Shown: positions 1 to 12,506, counted from the stretch's first letter. The stretch is 64,000 nt of DNA from Nocardioides bizhenqiangii (GCF_034661235.1 NZ_CP141059.1:1054001-1118000), one strand, 5' to 3'. Numbers and translations are program-made. The notes: a model not told the origin generated them from the sequence alone.

Positions 1-3033
<3,033 letters not shown>

Positions 3034-3052
3034 GAGAGAAGGGGAGTCGAGC

Positions 3053-3727
3053 GTGAAGCACGTCGGCCGGACCCTGTCTGCGGTGGCCACGACGATCGGC
3101 CTCGCCCTCGTCGCCACCGGCTGTGCGAGCAACGTCATCGGCGACGACGGACCGCGGCCGGGCATCGCGGCAGCGGTCGAGGACACCGAGATCACGCTCG
3201 ACGAGCTGACCGCCGTGGTCGACGGGCTGTGCACGCTCCAGGAGACCAACCCCGACCCCGCCGCCGTGGGCACGAGCCGCGAGTACGCGCAGTCTCAGAT
3301 CTTGCAGCAGTGGATCGCCGCTCTGGTCGACGCCGAGTTCGCCGACGACCAGCAGATCGAGGCGACGGCGGAGGACCCCGGTCTCGAGCTCGCGCCCGGA
3401 TGGGACGACGTCGACGAGGACGACCGCGAGGCGCTGCAGGACTACGCCGACACGGTCCTCTACTCCTCGGCGGTCCGGCAGGAGGTCGAGGAAGGGGAGG
3501 CCCCGGATCCCGCCGACTACGACATCGCGATCAACCCGCGCTTCGACGTCAGGCTCGAGGGAGCCGAGTTCGTGCCCGCGGGCGAGCAGCTCTCGGTACC
3601 GGTGAGCGACGAGGCAGCGACCGAGATCGAGGCACCGACGCCCGAGGCGCTCCGGGAGCTCCCCGAGGACGAGCTGTGCGGCAAGCGACCCGACCCCGCG
3701 GCGGCGCCGCCGGTCCCGCTGGGCTGA
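3053..3727 (+). CDS. SurA-N-like secreted lipoprotein
   Basis: A 224-aa exported protein. The N-terminus has a lysine/arginine start, a hydrophobic segment and a lipobox ending in TGC at about residue 24, so a membrane-anchored lipoprotein is expected. The body resembles the helical N-terminal domain of SurA/PrsA-type chaperones (an A-AVEDTEIT-type opening followed by acidic helices), but no PpiC rotamase domain is seen. The GTG start at 3053 is preceded by GGGGAG. It sits 19 bp after mfd and just before mazG, a common actinobacterial order. A role in folding exported proteins is inferred from the family only. Confidence 0.75.
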   Translation: MKHVGRTLSAVATTIGLALVATGCASNVIGDDGPRPGIAAAVEDTEITLDELTAVVDGLCTLQETNPDPAAVGTSREYAQSQILQQWIAALVDAEFADDQQIEATAEDPGLELAPGWDDVDEDDREALQDYADTVLYSSAVRQEVEEGEAPDPADYDIAINPRFDVRLEGAEFVPAGEQLSVPVSDEAATEIEAPTPEALRELPEDELCGKRPDPAAAPPVPLG

Positions 3728-3740
3728 CGCCCGACCCGTG

Positions 3741-4346
3741 ATGGCGTCACCTCCCGACGACGCGCTCGCGGAGTTCGTCGCAGTCATGCGCCGGCTGCGG
3801 GCCGAGTGCCCGTGGAAGCAGCAGCAGACCCACCGGTCCCTCGCGCGCTACCTGCTCGAGGAGACCCACGAGACGCTCGAGGCGATCGACACCGGCGACG
3901 TCGAGCACCTGCGGGAGGAGCTCGGCGACCTCCTGCTCCAGGTCGTCTTCCACGCGGTGATCGCCGAGCAGGCGGGGGAGTTCGACCTCGACGACGTGGC
4001 GCGTGACATCACCGCCAAGATGCGGCGCCGCAACCCGCACGTCTACGGACCCCCTCACGACTCGGCCGGAGCGCCGCCCGATGCCGCGTCGGTCACCGAG
4101 GTCTGGGAGGCCATCAAGGCCACCGAGAAGCACCGCGACCGGGTCACCGACGGGCTGCCGCCCGGACTGCCGGCGCTGCTCTACGCCGACAAGGTGCTCG
4201 ACCGGCTCGAGCGGGCCGGCCAGTCGGTGGAGCAGCGCCCGACCGACGACCTCGGCGACCGGCTGCTCGCCCTCGTCGCGGAGTCGCGGCAGCGGGGAGT
4301 CGACCCGGAGCAGGCGCTGCGCGACGCCGTACGCCGCCTGCTCTGA
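3741..4346 (+). CDS. mazG: MazG family nucleoside triphosphate pyrophosphohydrolase
   Basis: About 201 aa. MazG hydrolyses NTPs and dNTPs to the monophosphate and pyrophosphate, cleansing the pool of non-canonical or excess nucleotides. The N-terminal half carries the family pattern: CPWKQQQTHRSLARYLLEE, then EELGDLLLQVVFHA with the conserved E-E-x-x-D metal-binding helix, then DDVARDITAKMRRRNPHVYG. GTG at 3738 and ATG at 3741 are both possible starts; ATG is preferred. It follows the lipoprotein by 13 bp and probably shares its transcript. Confidence 0.92.
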   Translation: MASPPDDALAEFVAVMRRLRAECPWKQQQTHRSLARYLLEETHETLEAIDTGDVEHLREELGDLLLQVVFHAVIAEQAGEFDLDDVARDITAKMRRRNPHVYGPPHDSAGAPPDAASVTEVWEAIKATEKHRDRVTDGLPPGLPALLYADKVLDRLERAGQSVEQRPTDDLGDRLLALVAESRQRGVDPEQALRDAVRRLL

Positions 4347-4423
4347 GCTGGTCTGGACCGGTCGAGCAAATTTAGCCATCCAGAGATTTGGTTTCGCTCC
4401 GGCGCCACAGCGCGCGGAGGACC

Positions 4424-6829
4424 ATGCGAGACATGCTCACCACCCGCTCCGTGGTGGCCTCGACGATCTTCGCCGCCGCTGCCGCACTGACCGTTGCGCC
4501 GCTCGGGACCGCAGTCGCGGACGACCCGAAGCCCAAGCCCCCTTCCGCCGCGTCGTCCGCGCCCGACTCGGACACGGCGCCCAGGCCGAGTCGCGACGCC
4601 GTCGCAGCGGCCGCAGCGGCCGACATCGTCACCGCCCGCGTGCCTCAGCTCCACCTCAGCCGCTACGACAAGGTGCACGCACAGGAGACCCTGCGGTCGG
4701 CCCAGCTCCGGTTCGTGCCCTACGAGCGCACCTACCGTGGCCTCCCCGTCGATGGCGGCGACTTCGTCGTGGTGGTCGACGGTGACGGCAACGTCGTCTA
4801 CACGAGCGTCGCCCAGACGGCGAAGGTCAGCCTGGCCGACGTCCAGCCCTCCGTCGCGGCCACGACAGCGCGCACCAGGTCCGCCGGCAAGGTCAACGAC
4901 GCCCGGCTCGGCCGCAGCCAGCTCGTGGTCCTGCAGCGAGGGTCCAGGTCCGACCTGGCGTGGCGGACCACGGCGACCGGCCGGCGTGCCGGCGAGCCCT
5001 CCCGGCTCGACGTGTACGTCGACGCGGACAGCGGCGAGGTGCTGCAGACCCTCGAGGGTGTCGCCTCCGGCGACGGCAACGCCGGCTGGTCGGGCCCCAA
5101 CCCGGTGCCGATCCAGACCCGCAAGGTCGGCAGCACCTACGAGATGACGATGAAGACCGCGCCCACGATGACCTGCCAGGACCTGGCGACGAACCTGACG
5201 TTCACCGGGCCCGACGACGTCTGGGGCAACGGCGACCCGACGAACAAGGAGACGGCCTGCGTCGACGCGCTCTACGGCGCGCAGCAGATGAACAAGATGA
5301 TGGCCAGCTGGTTGGGCCGCGCTGGCATGAACGGCAGCAATGGCTGGCTGCCGATGAGGGTAGGACTCGCCGCCCAGAACGCCTTCTACGACGGCACCCA
5401 GGTCCAGTTCGGCTTCAACCCCTCGGGGCAGTGGGTGTCCTCGCTCGACGTCACCGCTCACGAGTTCGGTCACGGCGTCGACCACCACACACCGGGCGGG
5501 ATCTCGCGGGGCAGCACCCAGGAGTTCATCGCCGACACCTTCGGCACCTCCACCGAGTGGTTCGACAACCAGCCCGCACCGCACGACGTGCGCGACTTCC
5601 TCATCGGCGAGGAGATCAACCTGGCCGGTCACAATGAGATCCGCAACATGGCCAACCCGTCGCTGGAGGGCCACCCCAACTGCTACTCGCCGGCCATGGA
5701 CACGAGCGACCAGGTGCACGCCAACGCCGGGCCGGGCGACCACTGGTTCTACATCGCCTCGCAGGGCACGAACCCCGCGAGCGGCCCGGTGAGCCCGACG
5801 TGCAACGCCACGACCCAGCTCGGGATCGGCATCCAGAAGGTGATGAAGGTCCTCTACACGGCGATGCTGATGAAGACCACCGCGTCGTCGTACCCGAGGT
5901 ACCGGGCGTGGACGTTGATCGCCGCCCGCCATCTCTACGGACAGGCGAACTGCACGGAGTTCAATCGGATCCGCGCGGCGTGGAACGCGGTCTCGGTGCC
6001 CGCCCAGGGTGATGAGGGCACCTGCACGAAGAACGCCGGCGGGGCGGCCGTCACCAACGCCACTGCACGCACGGCGACGGCAGGTTCGCCGTTCACGCCG
6101 TTCACGATGACCGCGACCGGTGGCACCGCGCCGTACACGTGGTCCGCCCTCGGGCTGCCGACCGGCCTGTCGATCAACCCGTCCACGGGGCAGGTGTCGG
6201 GCACCCTCAACAAGGACACGGCCGGGACCTGGGTCGTCGAGGTCACGGCAACTCCCGCGGCCGGAGCTGCCGGCAAGGCCTGGTTCACGTTCTACGTCGC
6301 GAGCCCCACGACGCCCGCGTGCTCCGGCCAGCGGCTCGGGAACTCCGACTTCGAGCTTCCGTCGGACGCGCCGTGGACGACCTTCGCCGGCAAGATCGGG
6401 CCACACGGAGCATCCCTGTCGAGGACGGGCGTCAAGCACGCCTGGCTCGGTGGCTACGGCAGCGGCCCGACCAACCACCTCGGGACGCGGATCGACACGC
6501 TGACGCAGTCCGTGACGGTCCCGGCGGGCTGCAAGGCGACGCTGGTGTTCTACGTCTGGTCGCTGACGGACGAGGACTCCTCGACCACGGGGTTCGACAC
6601 GCTGACGGTCAAGGCGGGCAACACGACGCTGCTGACCCGGAGCAACCTCGACGCGATCAACGTGGAGGCCTGCGGGTCCTGTCCGAAGACGTACGCCAAG
6701 GTGACCAAGGTATTGCCCGGCGGCCTCGCCGGGACGACGTTCGAGCTGTCGTTCAACACCAATGAGAACGACGTGTTGTTCACGAACTGGCACATCGACG
6801 ACGTGACGCTGAAGATCTCCCCACCCTGA
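4424..6829 (+). CDS. Secreted M4-like zinc metalloprotease with FTP propeptide and C-terminal binding domains
   Basis: About 801 aa. The ATG at 4424 follows GGAGG closely; a hydrophobic signal peptide ends near AVA-DD. A propeptide of FTP/PepSY type follows (FVPYERTYRGLPVDGGDF). The catalytic domain holds HEFGH at about residues 345-349 and a downstream QEFIADTFG that supplies the third zinc ligand, as in thermolysin/gluzincin enzymes. Behind it lies an Ig-like putative-binding repeat (GGTAPYTWSALGLPTGLS) and a final beta-rich domain starting GQRLGNSDFELPSD. It is expected to be exported, self-activated and to digest extracellular protein. It is monocistronic, and its promoter should lie in the short gap after mazG. 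Confidence 0.9.
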   Translation: MRDMLTTRSVVASTIFAAAAALTVAPLGTAVADDPKPKPPSAASSAPDSDTAPRPSRDAVAAAAAADIVTARVPQLHLSRYDKVHAQETLRSAQLRFVPYERTYRGLPVDGGDFVVVVDGDGNVVYTSVAQTAKVSLADVQPSVAATTARTRSAGKVNDARLGRSQLVVLQRGSRSDLAWRTTATGRRAGEPSRLDVYVDADSGEVLQTLEGVASGDGNAGWSGPNPVPIQTRKVGSTYEMTMKTAPTMTCQDLATNLTFTGPDDVWGNGDPTNKETACVDALYGAQQMNKMMASWLGRAGMNGSNGWLPMRVGLAAQNAFYDGTQVQFGFNPSGQWVSSLDVTAHEFGHGVDHHTPGGISRGSTQEFIADTFGTSTEWFDNQPAPHDVRDFLIGEEINLAGHNEIRNMANPSLEGHPNCYSPAMDTSDQVHANAGPGDHWFYIASQGTNPASGPVSPTCNATTQLGIGIQKVMKVLYTAMLMKTTASSYPRYRAWTLIAARHLYGQANCTEFNRIRAAWNAVSVPAQGDEGTCTKNAGGAAVTNATARTATAGSPFTPFTMTATGGTAPYTWSALGLPTGLSINPSTGQVSGTLNKDTAGTWVVEVTATPAAGAAGKAWFTFYVASPTTPACSGQRLGNSDFELPSDAPWTTFAGKIGPHGASLSRTGVKHAWLGGYGSGPTNHLGTRIDTLTQSVTVPAGCKATLVFYVWSLTDEDSSTTGFDTLTVKAGNTTLLTRSNLDAINVEACGSCPKTYAKVTKVLPGGLAGTTFELSFNTNENDVLFTNWHIDDVTLKISPP

Positions 6830-6937
6830 GTCTCGGCCCCAGTCAGGGAGGGGTCGCGCGTCCCCCACAGGTGCGCGACCTCTCCCCTCTCATCCCTCCC
6901 CGGGAACCGGGGCAGCGGCCCGCCCGTCCGAGGAGGC

Positions 6938-7462
6938 ATGAAACAGCTCCTGCTTCCGCTGGCCTCCCTGTCCGTGCTGGTCGCCGCGCTGGGTGCGTGC
7001 GGCGCCGATGACGGCGACGGTGGCACGGACGCGGGCTCCGACGGACTCGCGTCGGTCGAGCTGACGGAGGACCTCGGCTGCGGCTACGGGTTCGCCGTCT
7101 CCGACAAGGCCGAGCGGGCGCTGCTGAGCGTCCACCACAACGCCGAGCCCGGCGCGATCGAGCGCACCGTCTCCCTACCCGACCCTGCCTGGGACGCCCA
7201 GGTGCTGGTCGGCACCCACCTGGCCGCGAACTGGTGCAACGACCTGATCGAGGAACCCCAGGCCGAGGTCGACGAGACCTGGGAGATCGTCGAGGGCACC
7301 CTCGAGTTCGTCGGGGAGGTCCCGGCGACCGGCGACTCGCCCGCGGACCAGCCGGTGCGCGCCGAGCTGAGCGGGGTCGTGGCCCAGAGCCCTGACGGCG
7401 AGCGCGTCGAGCTCGGCGACCTCTCCCTGACCAACGGGGCCTGGGGATTCTTCGCCGGCTGA
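6938..7462 (+). CDS. Small secreted lipoprotein of unknown function
   Basis: A 174-aa protein with a signal peptide and lipobox LGAC at about residues 18-21, followed by an acidic Gly/Asp linker typical of actinobacterial lipoproteins. The body (VELTEDLGCGYGFAVSDKAERALLSVHH) has a small beta-rich look and two further cysteines. I do not recognise a family. AGGAGG stands only one base before the ATG, which is unusually tight, but no better in-frame start exists upstream. Confidence 0.7.
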   Translation: MKQLLLPLASLSVLVAALGACGADDGDGGTDAGSDGLASVELTEDLGCGYGFAVSDKAERALLSVHHNAEPGAIERTVSLPDPAWDAQVLVGTHLAANWCNDLIEEPQAEVDETWEIVEGTLEFVGEVPATGDSPADQPVRAELSGVVAQSPDGERVELGDLSLTNGAWGFFAG

Positions 7463-7489
7463 CCTCAGCCGCTCCGGCACAATGCAGCT

Positions 7490-7912
7490 GTGAATGCCGC
7501 CGTGCTCATCGTCCTGATCAGCATCCTCAGCGTGGTGGCGGCGATCGCATTCATCGGTGCCGTGCTGTGGGCGGTACGACGCGCGTCCCGTGACCGTGGC
7601 GCCGAGGTCCGCGCTGCTCATCCGGACGCCGAGCTCGGTCCGGAGCTGGGGCAGTACCGCGGCGGCACCGGCGACTTCCCACGCGCCCGCAACACCAGCT
7701 GGGTCGTCCTGACACCGACCACGCTCGTCGTACGCCCGATCCTCGGGAACGCCGTCGAGCTGCCGATCAGCGAGATCACCGGCACCCGGATCCAGCAGCA
7801 CTTCAACACGCACTGGAACGGTCGACCGGTCCTGGTGGTCGAGACCGGCCGCGGCGAGGTCGGGCTGACCGTCGGCAGCACCGACCGGTGGCGGACCGCG
7901 CTGGCTCGCTAG
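7490..7912 (+). CDS. Single-pass membrane protein of unknown function
   Basis: 140 aa with one N-terminal hydrophobic segment (about residues 4-28) and then a cytoplasmic-looking domain after RRASRDRG. The C-terminal domain (WVVLTPTTLVVRP, ISEITGTRIQQH, GRPVLVVETGRGEVGL) resembles small PH-like beta domains found behind membrane anchors; this is a pattern-based guess. The stop codon shares CTAG with the stop of the convergent LVIVD gene, so the two genes overlap tail to tail by four bases. Confidence 0.6.
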   Translation: MNAAVLIVLISILSVVAAIAFIGAVLWAVRRASRDRGAEVRAAHPDAELGPELGQYRGGTGDFPRARNTSWVVLTPTTLVVRPILGNAVELPISEITGTRIQQHFNTHWNGRPVLVVETGRGEVGLTVGSTDRWRTALAR

Positions 7913-9708
7913 TCGAGGGACTCCGCCAGGTCGATCAGGGCCTGCTTCAGCTCACCCTGGTCACCGGTGTCGTCGAGCAGCCGGATGGCGCTCTCGAGCT
8001 GGTCGACCGCGGACCCAGGCTGACCCTCGAGCTTTTCGGCCTTCTCGAGGTGCTTGCCGACCTTCTCGAGGGTCTTGCCGCTCAGCTCCCCGGAGCGGAC
8101 GGCCTGGTCGAAGTAGGCGCCGGCCACGTTGAAGCTCGGCTCCCACTCGATCATGGGCTGGTGCTGGCTGTTGAACTGCTCCAGCACGACCTCCCGCGCC
8201 GCGTCGATCTCGTTCTCCGACATCTGGTCGCTGGGCAGCAGGCCGAAGGTGTCGAACCCGCGCGCGATCTCCGTGCCGTAGATCTGGCCGTTGTACCAGT
8301 ACGTCGACCAGAGTCCCCCGAGGTTGAGGCCGTTGGGGTTCGGCACGTCGATCGGCCCGCGGTCGAAGTACGCGATCTCGACGGGGTTCGCCGTGTCGGT
8401 GAAGTCGATCACCGACATGCCGCCCTGGTACCAGGCCTGCACCAGGATGTCGCGGCCCGGCACCGGCACCAGGGAGGAGTTGTGGGCCACGCAGTTCTCC
8501 TGCGTCGTCTGCACGGCGGGCATCTTGAAGTAGCTGCGGAACTCCATCTCGTCGCCGACGATGTCGAACCACGCGTCCGCGCCCCACTCGGGCTGGTCGG
8601 TGGCCCGGCACCGCGCCGTCGTACCGCCACCCCACTCGTCGGTGAACATCACCTTGCTGCCGTCGTTGTTGAAGCTCGCCGAGTGCCAGTAGGAGAAGTT
8701 CGGGTCGGACACGGCGTCGATCCGGACCGGGTTCACCGGGTCCTCGGCGTCGAGGAGGATCCCGTTGCCTTGGCAGGCGCCGGCGACCAGCTCACGTGCC
8801 GGGAACGACGTCATGTCGTGGCAGGTGTTGGTGTTCGGGAGCGGCGAGTACGGCGTCCCCGAAGGGTGCAGCGTGCCGGACGGGGTGTTCTGCAGCCCGT
8901 TGAAGGCCCCGGTCAGCGGGTTCTTGAAGATCCGCGGCTGACTGACGATCTCCGCCGCGGCCGGGTCGTCCAGCGGGACCTTGATGACGTCGATCCGCCA
9001 TGGCGTCGGGTTGCCGGTGGTCACCGGGGCCTGGTTGTTGGTGTTGGCGTTCTCGCAGCCGGGCAGCTCGGCCGCCGACCGCACCGACGACGTGCCGGAG
9101 TTGTAGATGTAGATGTTGTCCGGGTCGTCCGGGTCGGTGACGATCGTGTGGGTGTGCGAACCGCGGCAGGTCTGCACGCCGGGAAGCTGGACCGGGTTGT
9201 CGATGTCGCTGATGTCGAAGATCCGCACTCCGCGGAACCGTTCCAGGTTCACCGGTCCGGGCGCGCCCTGGGTGCCGCAGTCGATCCGCGCCCGGGTCTC
9301 CTCCACGGAGATGAACAGCAGGTCGCCGTAAACGGACGGGTCACCCTGGCCGCCGGGGCAGACGAAGGACGAGCGCAACGTCGGGTTGGTCTGGTCGGAG
9401 ATGTCGTAGACCTGGAAGCCGTTGAAGTTGCCGGCGATCGCGTGGTCCCCGGTGAAGGCGAGGTCGGAGTTGACGAAGCCGAAGTTGCCGGGAGGGGCGT
9501 CGAAGGGCGCTACCCGCGGGTCGTTGTCGAGCAGCTCGATGTTGCTGCTTGCCTCCGACCAAGGGAAGTAGCCGGGCGCCAGTCCGACGCGCGGGTCCTC
9601 CTCGGCGAAGGCCGCTGCCGGGGCGAGGACCGCGACGAGGAGCGCCGTTCCTGCGAAGCCGATGAACCGCCGGTTGTTCTGGATGCCACGCCTGCGCAGG
9701 GATGCCAT
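7909..9708 (-). CDS. Secreted LVIVD-repeat protein
   Basis: About 599 aa. The start at 9708 follows a strong AGGAGG, and a signal peptide ends at AFA-EED. The body has repeated LVIVD-type blades, for example GFQVYDISDQTNP, GVRIFDISDIDNPVQL and MSVIDFTDTANPVEIAYFDR, which suggest a beta-propeller on the cell surface. A charged helical tail follows (GKTLEKVGKHLEKAEKLEGQ). It is divergently encoded from a DUF305 lipoprotein with 154 bp between them, a pairing I have often seen in actinobacterial genomes. No enzymatic motif is visible and its substrate is unknown. Confidence 0.85.
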   Translation of the reverse strand: MASLRRRGIQNNRRFIGFAGTALLVAVLAPAAAFAEEDPRVGLAPGYFPWSEASSNIELLDNDPRVAPFDAPPGNFGFVNSDLAFTGDHAIAGNFNGFQVYDISDQTNPTLRSSFVCPGGQGDPSVYGDLLFISVEETRARIDCGTQGAPGPVNLERFRGVRIFDISDIDNPVQLPGVQTCRGSHTHTIVTDPDDPDNIYIYNSGTSSVRSAAELPGCENANTNNQAPVTTGNPTPWRIDVIKVPLDDPAAAEIVSQPRIFKNPLTGAFNGLQNTPSGTLHPSGTPYSPLPNTNTCHDMTSFPARELVAGACQGNGILLDAEDPVNPVRIDAVSDPNFSYWHSASFNNDGSKVMFTDEWGGGTTARCRATDQPEWGADAWFDIVGDEMEFRSYFKMPAVQTTQENCVAHNSSLVPVPGRDILVQAWYQGGMSVIDFTDTANPVEIAYFDRGPIDVPNPNGLNLGGLWSTYWYNGQIYGTEIARGFDTFGLLPSDQMSENEIDAAREVVLEQFNSQHQPMIEWEPSFNVAGAYFDQAVRSGELSGKTLEKVGKHLEKAEKLEGQPGSAVDQLESAIRLLDDTGDQGELKQALIDLAESLD

Positions 9709-9862
9709 CGTCCCACCCTCCTGGAGTCGGCCAGCCCGAGAAAGTGCCGTGCGACATGGGGGGTCAGCCGTGGTTAGGATCAAACTAGACCCCGCTTTCC
9801 CAGTCCGCCAGACCTTCCCGCGGACCTTTCCCGTTGAATCGCGCGATCCCGGAGGCACGTTC

Positions 9863-10525
9863 ATGAGGACGACGCTTCGCCTGCTGGCGGCTGCCTCCGC
9901 GGCCGCGCTGGCACTGAGCGGGTGTACGTCGGACGGCGACGACTCCGAGCCTGAGTCGGACAGCCCGGTGGTCCAGCTGGGAGCACCCGGCGAGACCAAC
10001 CGGACGCTGTCTCCCGAGGAGGTCGAGGGGCTGGACCAGCCCGAGCACACCGAGGCCGACGTGGCGTTCGTGCAGAACATGCTTCCGCACCACCAGCAGG
10101 CGCTGACGATGACCGCGATGGTGGACGAGCGGTCGGCCTCGAGGAAGGTCGGTCTGCTGGCCGAGCGGATCGAGATCTCCCAGACCGACGAGATAGCCCA
10201 GATGGAGGGCTGGCTCACCGAGCGCGACGAGGCGCTGCCGGGCGAGCACGCCCACCACGGCGGCCACGCCGAGCTGATGCCGGGCATGCTGACCGGGCCC
10301 GAGCTCGCGCAGCTCCGCGCCGCCCGAGGGGAGCGCTTCGACCGGTTGTTCCTGAACTACATGATCCGCCACCACGAGGGCGCGGTCATCATGGTCGAGG
10401 ACCTGCTCACCGGTGAGGACGGCGGACAGGAGCCCGAGGTCTTCCAGCTCGCCCGTCACATCGAGTCCGACCAGCTGGTCGAGATCGCCCGGATGAAGCG
10501 GATGCTGGTCGACGGGTCGTCCTAA
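9863..10525 (+). CDS. DUF305 family lipoprotein
   Basis: About 220 aa, chosen from the ATG at 9863 because GGAGG lies at 9851-9855 and the product begins with a lipoprotein signal ending in LSGC. Two His-rich helices mark the DUF305/ferritin-like fold: FVQNMLPHHQQALTM and NYMIRHHEGAVIMVEDLL, separated by a His-rich linker (EHAHHGGHAE). DUF305 proteins are exported four-helix proteins, in some cases tied to copper handling; a metal-binding role is inferred. It is divergent from the LVIVD-repeat gene, with which it probably works. Confidence 0.88.
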   Translation: MRTTLRLLAAASAAALALSGCTSDGDDSEPESDSPVVQLGAPGETNRTLSPEEVEGLDQPEHTEADVAFVQNMLPHHQQALTMTAMVDERSASRKVGLLAERIEISQTDEIAQMEGWLTERDEALPGEHAHHGGHAELMPGMLTGPELAQLRAARGERFDRLFLNYMIRHHEGAVIMVEDLLTGEDGGQEPEVFQLARHIESDQLVEIARMKRMLVDGSS

Positions 10526-10561
10526 CCCTTCCTCCACAGCCTGCGAATCACCTCTCGCGTT

Positions 10562-10596
10562 CGGCGGCTCTGTCCTCTAACGTTCAGGAGCCGCCG
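10562..10596. terminator. Hairpin after the DUF305 gene
   Basis: CGGCGGCTC at 10562-10570 pairs perfectly with GAGCCGCCG at 10588-10596 over a 17-nt loop, 36 bp after the DUF305 stop and before cpaF. It could end the DUF305 transcript or structure the cpaF leader. There is no T-tract. Confidence 0.45.
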
Positions 10597-10620
10597 GATC
10601 TCATTCTCGGGAGAGTCGTC

Positions 10621-11922
10621 TTGGCCATGCTGCAGCCCACCCAGCCGCCACCGTCCGCCGTGCCCGAGCGTCGAGTCGCGGTGCTGCGCACGCAGGACGA
10701 CGTGGTGGGCCATCTCGACGAGGCGTTGCGTGCCGCCGTCCGACGCGACGGCCTCGACCCGCAGCGCGAGGTTGCCGCCGTACGACGGCTCGCGGAGACC
10801 CTGGTCCGCGACCACGACGACCGCAGCCTGACCGGAATGGTCGCACCTGTGGCCGACGTCGACGGCATGGTGGCCGAGCTGGTCGCCCGCGTTTCCGGCT
10901 TCGGTCCGCTGCAGCCGCTGCTCGACGACCCGACCGTCGAGGAGGTGTGGATCAACACGCCGGACCGGGTCTTCGTCGCCCGCAACGGTCGGCACGAGCT
11001 GACCAACCTGATGCTCACCGACGCCCAGGTCGCCGAGCTGGTCGAGCGGATGCTCAAGACCACCGGTCGCCGGGTCGACCTGAGTCGTCCGTTCGTCGAC
11101 GCGATGCTCCCGCAGGGGCACCGGCTCCACGTCGTGCTCCAAGGCATCAGCCGGGGTTTCTCGGCCGTCAACATCCGTAAGTTCGTGGTCCGCGCCTCTC
11201 GGTTGTCGGAGCTGGTGGACCTCCAGAGCCTGACGCCGTCGGCCGCGCTCTTCCTCGAGGCCTCCGTCCGGGTGGGGCTGAACATCCTGGTCAGCGGCGG
11301 CACCCAGGCCGGGAAGACGACGATGCTGAACTGCCTCGCGGCGGCGATCCCCGGTGGGGAGCGGGTGATCTCGGTCGAGGAGGTCTTCGAGATCCGCTTT
11401 CCCCATCCTGACTGGGTTGCGCTTCAGACGAGGCAGAACGGGCTCGAGGGCACCGGCGAGATCCGGCTGCGCGACCTGATCAAGGAGTCGCTCCGCATGC
11501 GGCCGAGCCGGATCATCGTGGGCGAGGTCCGCGCGGAGGAGGCGCTCGACCTCCTGCTCGCGCTCAACAGCGGATTGCCCGGCCTCTGCACGATCCACGC
11601 CAACAGCGCGCGGGAGGCGCTGACGAAGGCGTGCACGCTGCCGCTGCTCGCGGGCGAGAACATCTCGGCGCGGTTCGTGGTGCCGACGGTCGCATCGTCG
11701 GTCGATCTGGTCGTCCACCTCGAGGTCGATCACCGCGGTGCCCGCCGGGTCACCGAGATCGTCGCCGTGCCCGGCCGGATCGAGCAGGACATCATCGAGT
11801 CCGAGCCCGTGTTCGAGCTCCGCGACGGTCAGCTGCGGCGGGGCATCGGGATGGCCCCGCGAGTCGAGCAGTACGAGCGCGTGGGCATCGACGTACGACG
11901 TCTCCTCCACGAAGCAGAGTGA
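10621..11922 (+). CDS. cpaF: CpaF/TadA-type secretion ATPase of the tad (Flp) pilus
   Basis: About 433 aa. This hexameric cytoplasmic ATPase of the type IV pilus/type II secretion superfamily powers assembly of Flp-type pili. The N-terminal domain includes GFGPLQPLLDDPTVEEVWINTPDRVFVARNG. The Walker A box GGTQAGKTT is near residues 225-233, followed by an Asp box (VISVEEVFEIRFPH), a Walker B-like region (RPSRIIVGEVRAEEALDLLLALNSG) and a His box (CTIHANSA). The start is TTG at 10621 or ATG at 10627 behind GGGAG. tadB begins two bases after its stop. Confidence 0.93.
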   Translation: MAMLQPTQPPPSAVPERRVAVLRTQDDVVGHLDEALRAAVRRDGLDPQREVAAVRRLAETLVRDHDDRSLTGMVAPVADVDGMVAELVARVSGFGPLQPLLDDPTVEEVWINTPDRVFVARNGRHELTNLMLTDAQVAELVERMLKTTGRRVDLSRPFVDAMLPQGHRLHVVLQGISRGFSAVNIRKFVVRASRLSELVDLQSLTPSAALFLEASVRVGLNILVSGGTQAGKTTMLNCLAAAIPGGERVISVEEVFEIRFPHPDWVALQTRQNGLEGTGEIRLRDLIKESLRMRPSRIIVGEVRAEEALDLLLALNSGLPGLCTIHANSAREALTKACTLPLLAGENISARFVVPTVASSVDLVVHLEVDHRGARRVTEIVAVPGRIEQDIIESEPVFELRDGQLRRGIGMAPRVEQYERVGIDVRRLLHEAE

Positions 11923-11923
11923 C

Positions 11924-12506
11924 ATGGGTGCGCTGGTCGGTCTGGGGTTCGGGCTCGGAGCCCTGCTGATCTGGTCCGCATTCGCGACACCCCGGGCGCC
12001 TCGGCCGGAGACCCCGAAGGCAGGGCGTCTCGAGCAGATGCTGGGGGAGGCCGGCATGGGCGGGGTGGCGCCGCGGTCGATGCTGCTCTTGTGCTGCGCC
12101 GTCGGCGGGATCGTCTGCGTGGTCGTGCTCGTGGTCTCGCGCACCGCTCCGCTGGCGGTCGTGGTGGGTGGGCTGGCGGCCTACCTCCCGATCGCGGTGG
12201 TCGTCGGCCGGGTACGTCGGCGGCGGCGCGAGTTCGCCGAGGTCTGGCCCGAGGCCGTCGACGACCTGACCTCCGCGGTGCGGGCCGGGATGTCGCTGCC
12301 CGACGCGGTCGCCGCGCTGGCAGTCCGCGGGCCGGAGCCGCTGCGTCCGGCGTTCGAGGCGTTCGCCCTCGACTACCAGGTGTCGGGCCGGTTCGGGGAC
12401 TGCCTCGACCGGCTCAAGGACCGGCTCGGCGATCCCGTCGGGGACCGCGTGATCGAGGGCCTGCGGATCGCTCGAGAGGTCGGCGGTGGCGACCCGCTCC
12501 CCGAGA
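11924..12506 (+). pseudogene. tadB: tadB 5' part, cut by the integrative element
   Basis: TadB is an inner-membrane platform protein of the tad pilus (type II secretion F family). This fragment encodes the N-terminal membrane segments (GALVGLGFGLGALLIW; MLLLCCAVGGIVCVVVLVV; LAVVVGGLAAYLPIAVVVG) and the first cytoplasmic helical part up to GGGDPLPE (about 194 residues). At 12507 the sequence passes into the element; the frame then runs on through unrelated antisense integrase sequence to a stop at 12754, giving a 276-aa product with an 82-residue basic, Ser-rich tail. The missing C-terminal 94 residues are at 31447-31730. Excision would restore an open 288-codon gene. Confidence 0.9.

Noticed and set aside
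4181..6868. A long minus-strand frame of 895 codons opposite mazG and the metalloprotease gene
   Set aside because: It is antisense to two genes with clear motifs; its product is Arg/Gly/Val-rich without domains, as expected from rare stop codons in GC-rich DNA.
7888..9777. Plus-strand frame of 629 codons opposite the LVIVD gene
   Set aside because: Shadow of the LVIVD gene; no domain and no ribosome site.
12373..12506. Reading the integrase 3' end as its true conserved C-terminus
   Set aside because: These bases are the antisense strand of tadB beyond the att core, so the residues are an effect of integration.
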